Both the position numbers and the translations under genes were made by a program. Below, piece by piece: positions 54,847 to 56,999 of a stretch of 56,999 nucleotides of DNA; the stretch's first letter is position 1; every line of letters begins with the position of its first letter. The notes under the pieces are model-generated. The model saw only the letters and a program-made list of their open reading frames with translations. It ran no database searches and was not told the origin of the DNA. Source of the stretch: Fusobacterium perfoetens (lineage in GTDB: Bacteria; Fusobacteriota; Fusobacteriia; Fusobacteriales; Fusobacteriaceae). Location: the NCBI RefSeq assembly GCF_021531475.1, contig NZ_JADYTX010000008.1, positions 1-56,999 of the forward strand. Reading direction: 5' to 3'.

Positions 54847-56177
54847 TTATCTCCTCCTTTAAGCCAAAAAATAATATACTCTTTCTCTTTATAAGTACCA
54901 AAAACAAATTTTTGTTTTTCAAGTAGATCTTTTACAATAGCAAGCCCTAAACCTGTTCCATTTTTTCTTTCACGAGCTGTATCAGCTCTATAAAATGGAA
55001 TCCATAAATTTTTTAAATTTTCTTCTGGGATAGAAGAACGATTTTTTATAGCAAAATAGTTATCACTAGTAGTGATTTCAATATTATCATCTTCTGAATA
55101 TTTACAAGCATTATCCAAAAAGTTTTTTATTATCATAGAAAATTGATCCACATCACCAAAGAAACGATGTCCTTTAAAAATTAATCTAAACTTTTTCTCC
55201 GGATAGATTTTGTTTAATCTTTTTATTTCGCTTTTTATAATTTCACGAATATCAAAGTTAACTAAATTAAATTCTAAAAAATTTCTCTCAGAACGTGATA
55301 AAAACAATAAGGAATTAACAAAATCATTCATATTTGCCGTTTCTTCCAAAATAGTATCAAGATAAAAATTACGAGATTCTTCATCATCAGCAATTCCCTC
55401 TTTTAATCCCTCTGCATAATTGTTAATTATCGCAATAGGAGTTTTTAGCTCATGACTTATATTTGAGATAAACTCTTTTCTCATTTTGTCGTTTTCTTTT
55501 TCAAGCTCAATATCTTTTTTTAAAATATCGAAGTTTCTTTTTAGATTCATCTCCATTATATTAAGATTTCTACCAAGCTCACCAATCTCATCGTTTGATG
55601 AAAAATTAAATTTTTCAGAGAAATCCATATCAGCAACTTTTTTAGCTGTATTTCCCATTGAAATAATTGGCTCACTTAATATTCTAGATAATATTAGCGA
55701 TAAAAGATACCCAAAAGCTAGAGCTATCAAAATAATTCTTATATAGATTCTATTTATTGCCTCAACAGGTTCAATAACAGAAGTAAGAGAGGCAACCATA
55801 ACTAAAAGAAGTTCTTTATCATATTTTGTAACAAGAAGAAGTTTTCTATCTGGAGAATACTCTTCGTTGGTAATTTTATAAATAACACTTTTTTTTGTTA
55901 AAATATCATTGATTTCTGTTTTGTTAAGAGGGAAGTTTGATTCATCTAAAAATTCATGTTTTGTAAGAAATATTTTTATATTATTTTCTTCCTCTACCTT
56001 AGCAAAATCAATATAGATATTTGGATTTTTTAATTTTTCTGCCACAGTTAAAAGATTTTTTTTCTTAACACTAAGATAGTATTTTTCAAAAGTAAAATGG
56101 TTAAATCCTAAAATTCCTATTAGAATAACTGTTATAACTGAAGAAACTAATAAAAGAATTTTATTTTTGATTTTCAT
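54843..56177 (-). CDS. Sensor histidine kinase with HAMP domain
   Basis: This 444-residue membrane sensor has a first helix at about 7-28, an extracytoplasmic region of roughly 110 residues and a second helix near 143-165. HAMP (about 166-220), HisKA with the phospho-accepting His242 in SNISHELKTPIA, and an HATPase domain follow. The ATPase domain has NACKYSED (N box) and KNGTGLGLAIVKDLL (G box). It follows the response regulator by three bases and overlaps the small exported protein gene. The signal is unknown. Confidence 0.92.
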   Translation of the reverse strand: MKIKNKILLLVSSVITVILIGILGFNHFTFEKYYLSVKKKNLLTVAEKLKNPNIYIDFAKVEEENNIKIFLTKHEFLDESNFPLNKTEINDILTKKSVIYKITNEEYSPDRKLLLVTKYDKELLLVMVASLTSVIEPVEAINRIYIRIILIALAFGYLLSLILSRILSEPIISMGNTAKKVADMDFSEKFNFSSNDEIGELGRNLNIMEMNLKRNFDILKKDIELEKENDKMRKEFISNISHELKTPIAIINNYAEGLKEGIADDEESRNFYLDTILEETANMNDFVNSLLFLSRSERNFLEFNLVNFDIREIIKSEIKRLNKIYPEKKFRLIFKGHRFFGDVDQFSMIIKNFLDNACKYSEDDNIEITTSDNYFAIKNRSSIPEENLKNLWIPFYRADTARERKNGTGLGLAIVKDLLEKQKFVFGTYKEKEYIIFWLKGGDK

Positions 56178-56180
56178 TAA

Positions 56181-56840
56181 TTATTCCTCCTCAATTTTAT
56201 AACCAGCTCCTCTAACAGTAACAATGTACTTACTATTTAATTTTTTTCTAAGTCTTTTTATTTGAGAATCAACAGCTCTTAAATCTCCTTCGTAGTCGTA
56301 TCCCCAAAGAGATGTTATAATTTTATCTCTAGATAAAACTTGACCTCTATTTTTAATAAGTAGCATAAGAAGCTCAAACTCTTTTGATGATAGATCAAGA
56401 GTTTCATCGTTCATTGTAACTTCCATACTTCCTTGATTTATTTTTAGCTCTCCAAACTCAATAGTTTCAAGACCATTTTTATTTCTTAAAAAAGCTTTTA
56501 TTTTAGCAACTAATATTTTTAAACTTACAGGCTTTATAATATATTCGTCGACATTTAGATCATATCCCTTTAAAATATCCTCTTCATTTGCACGAGCAGT
56601 GAGCATAATAACAGGGATAGTTTTATCAAATTCTCTTATTTCTTTAAGAACTTCAAATCCATCTAATTTTGGCAACATAACATCTAAAACTATTAGATTT
56701 GGTTTTTCAGAGAAAAACAGATCACAAGCTTCTTCTCCATCACTTGCCTCAATAACTTTATAATTTTCTTTTAGAAGAAAATCTTTCATAATTCTTCTTA
56801 ATTTGTATTCATCTTCAACTATTAAAATTTTATTTTCCAT
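56181..56840 (-). CDS. OmpR/PhoB-family response regulator
   Basis: This 219-residue regulator has a receiver domain with the phosphorylated Asp53 (VLDVMLPKLDG), acidic pair Glu9-Asp10 and Lys102 in IIKPVS. A winged-helix DNA-binding domain (about 125-217) contains LSSKEFELLMLLIKN and VDSQIKRLRKKL. It is the first gene of the three-gene operon. The 159 bases to the right edge (56841-56999) are AT-rich and I could not assign a confident promoter there. Confidence 0.93.
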   Translation of the reverse strand: MENKILIVEDEYKLRRIMKDFLLKENYKVIEASDGEEACDLFFSEKPNLIVLDVMLPKLDGFEVLKEIREFDKTIPVIMLTARANEEDILKGYDLNVDEYIIKPVSLKILVAKIKAFLRNKNGLETIEFGELKINQGSMEVTMNDETLDLSSKEFELLMLLIKNRGQVLSRDKIITSLWGYDYEGDLRAVDSQIKRLRKKLNSKYIVTVRGAGYKIEEE

Positions 56841-56999
56841 AAATTTGCTCCTTCAAAAAAACTAGTTTCTACCTATATTGTAACAAAAAAAATAGAAGAA
56901 ATCTATTATCTCCTATTCTTATTTTAAAACTTTTATAAATAATTTTTTTGAAAAATTTGAAAATAAAAAAATAAAGAGAAAAGACAACAAAAATAATAT

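Noticed and set aside
1-56999. tRNA, rRNA, insertion sequence, prophage or CRISPR array
   Set aside because: I scanned for tRNA T-loop sequences, transposase or integrase-like proteins and regularly spaced direct repeats and found none that hold up.

Overview
The window is a gene-dense, AT-rich bacterial chromosome segment. AGA arginine codons dominate, ribosome sites are strong AGGAGG types, and several genes start with TTG. Gene content points to a Fusobacteriota member, probably Fusobacterium or a close relative: a butyryl-CoA:acetate CoA-transferase, a DUF4250 protein, AEC and NhaC carriers, and a single-chain L-serine dehydratase. Unlike lanthionine-type fusobacteria, it carries a diaminopimelate/lysine branch. 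The taxonomic call is inference. I see no tRNA, rRNA, insertion sequence, prophage or CRISPR array.

Layout. 0.1-0.9 kb: an amino-acid-type binding lipoprotein on the minus strand. 1.1-7.5 kb: the rimP-nusA-rnpM/ylxQ-infB-rbfA-recJ translation/transcription operon, with rnpM and ylxQ fused into one gene. 7.6-16.5 kb: tig-clpP-clpX-lon-engB-valS. 16.5-19.6 kb: a Na/phosphate cotransporter, a Gfo/Idh/MocA dehydrogenase and a DUF4250 gene. 19.7-24.2 kb: the butyrate CoA-transferase, then immediately a compact cobalamin riboswitch with terminator, then cbiQOMN for cobalt uptake. 24.2-30.3 kb: a GntR regulator and a complete deoxyribonucleoside salvage operon (udp-nupC-cdd-deoD-deoB-deoC). 30.3-37.8 kb: an M20 deacetylase diverging from a lysine-riboswitch-controlled lysC-asd-dapA-dapB-dapH-aminotransferase operon. 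Together these cover aspartate to LL-diaminopimelate by the acetylase route.

37.8-42.4 kb: a ROK sugar kinase and an unusual flavoprotein on one strand and a Na+:solute symporter on the other. Both promoters carry the same operator-like palindrome just after the -10 box. 42.5-50.1 kb: a P1 peptidase, a MATE exporter with a hairpin leader, and an AEC-NhaC-helicase/nuclease operon. 50.1-51.2 kb: DAHP synthase. 51.3-54.4 kb: an XRE-cupin regulator facing an EIIC-like membrane protein plus L-serine dehydratase, with an inverted repeat at the promoter. 54.4-56.8 kb: an OmpR-type response regulator, its histidine kinase and a small exported helical protein.

The best candidates for something undescribed are the ROK kinase/flavoprotein/symporter regulon and the XRE-cupin/EIIC-like/serine dehydratase module. 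The flavoprotein lacks both dicarboxylate-binding histidines of the succinate dehydrogenase/fumarate reductase family. Promoter, operator and riboswitch calls were made by eye and spacing counts by hand. Family assignments rest on recognised motifs, not searches.
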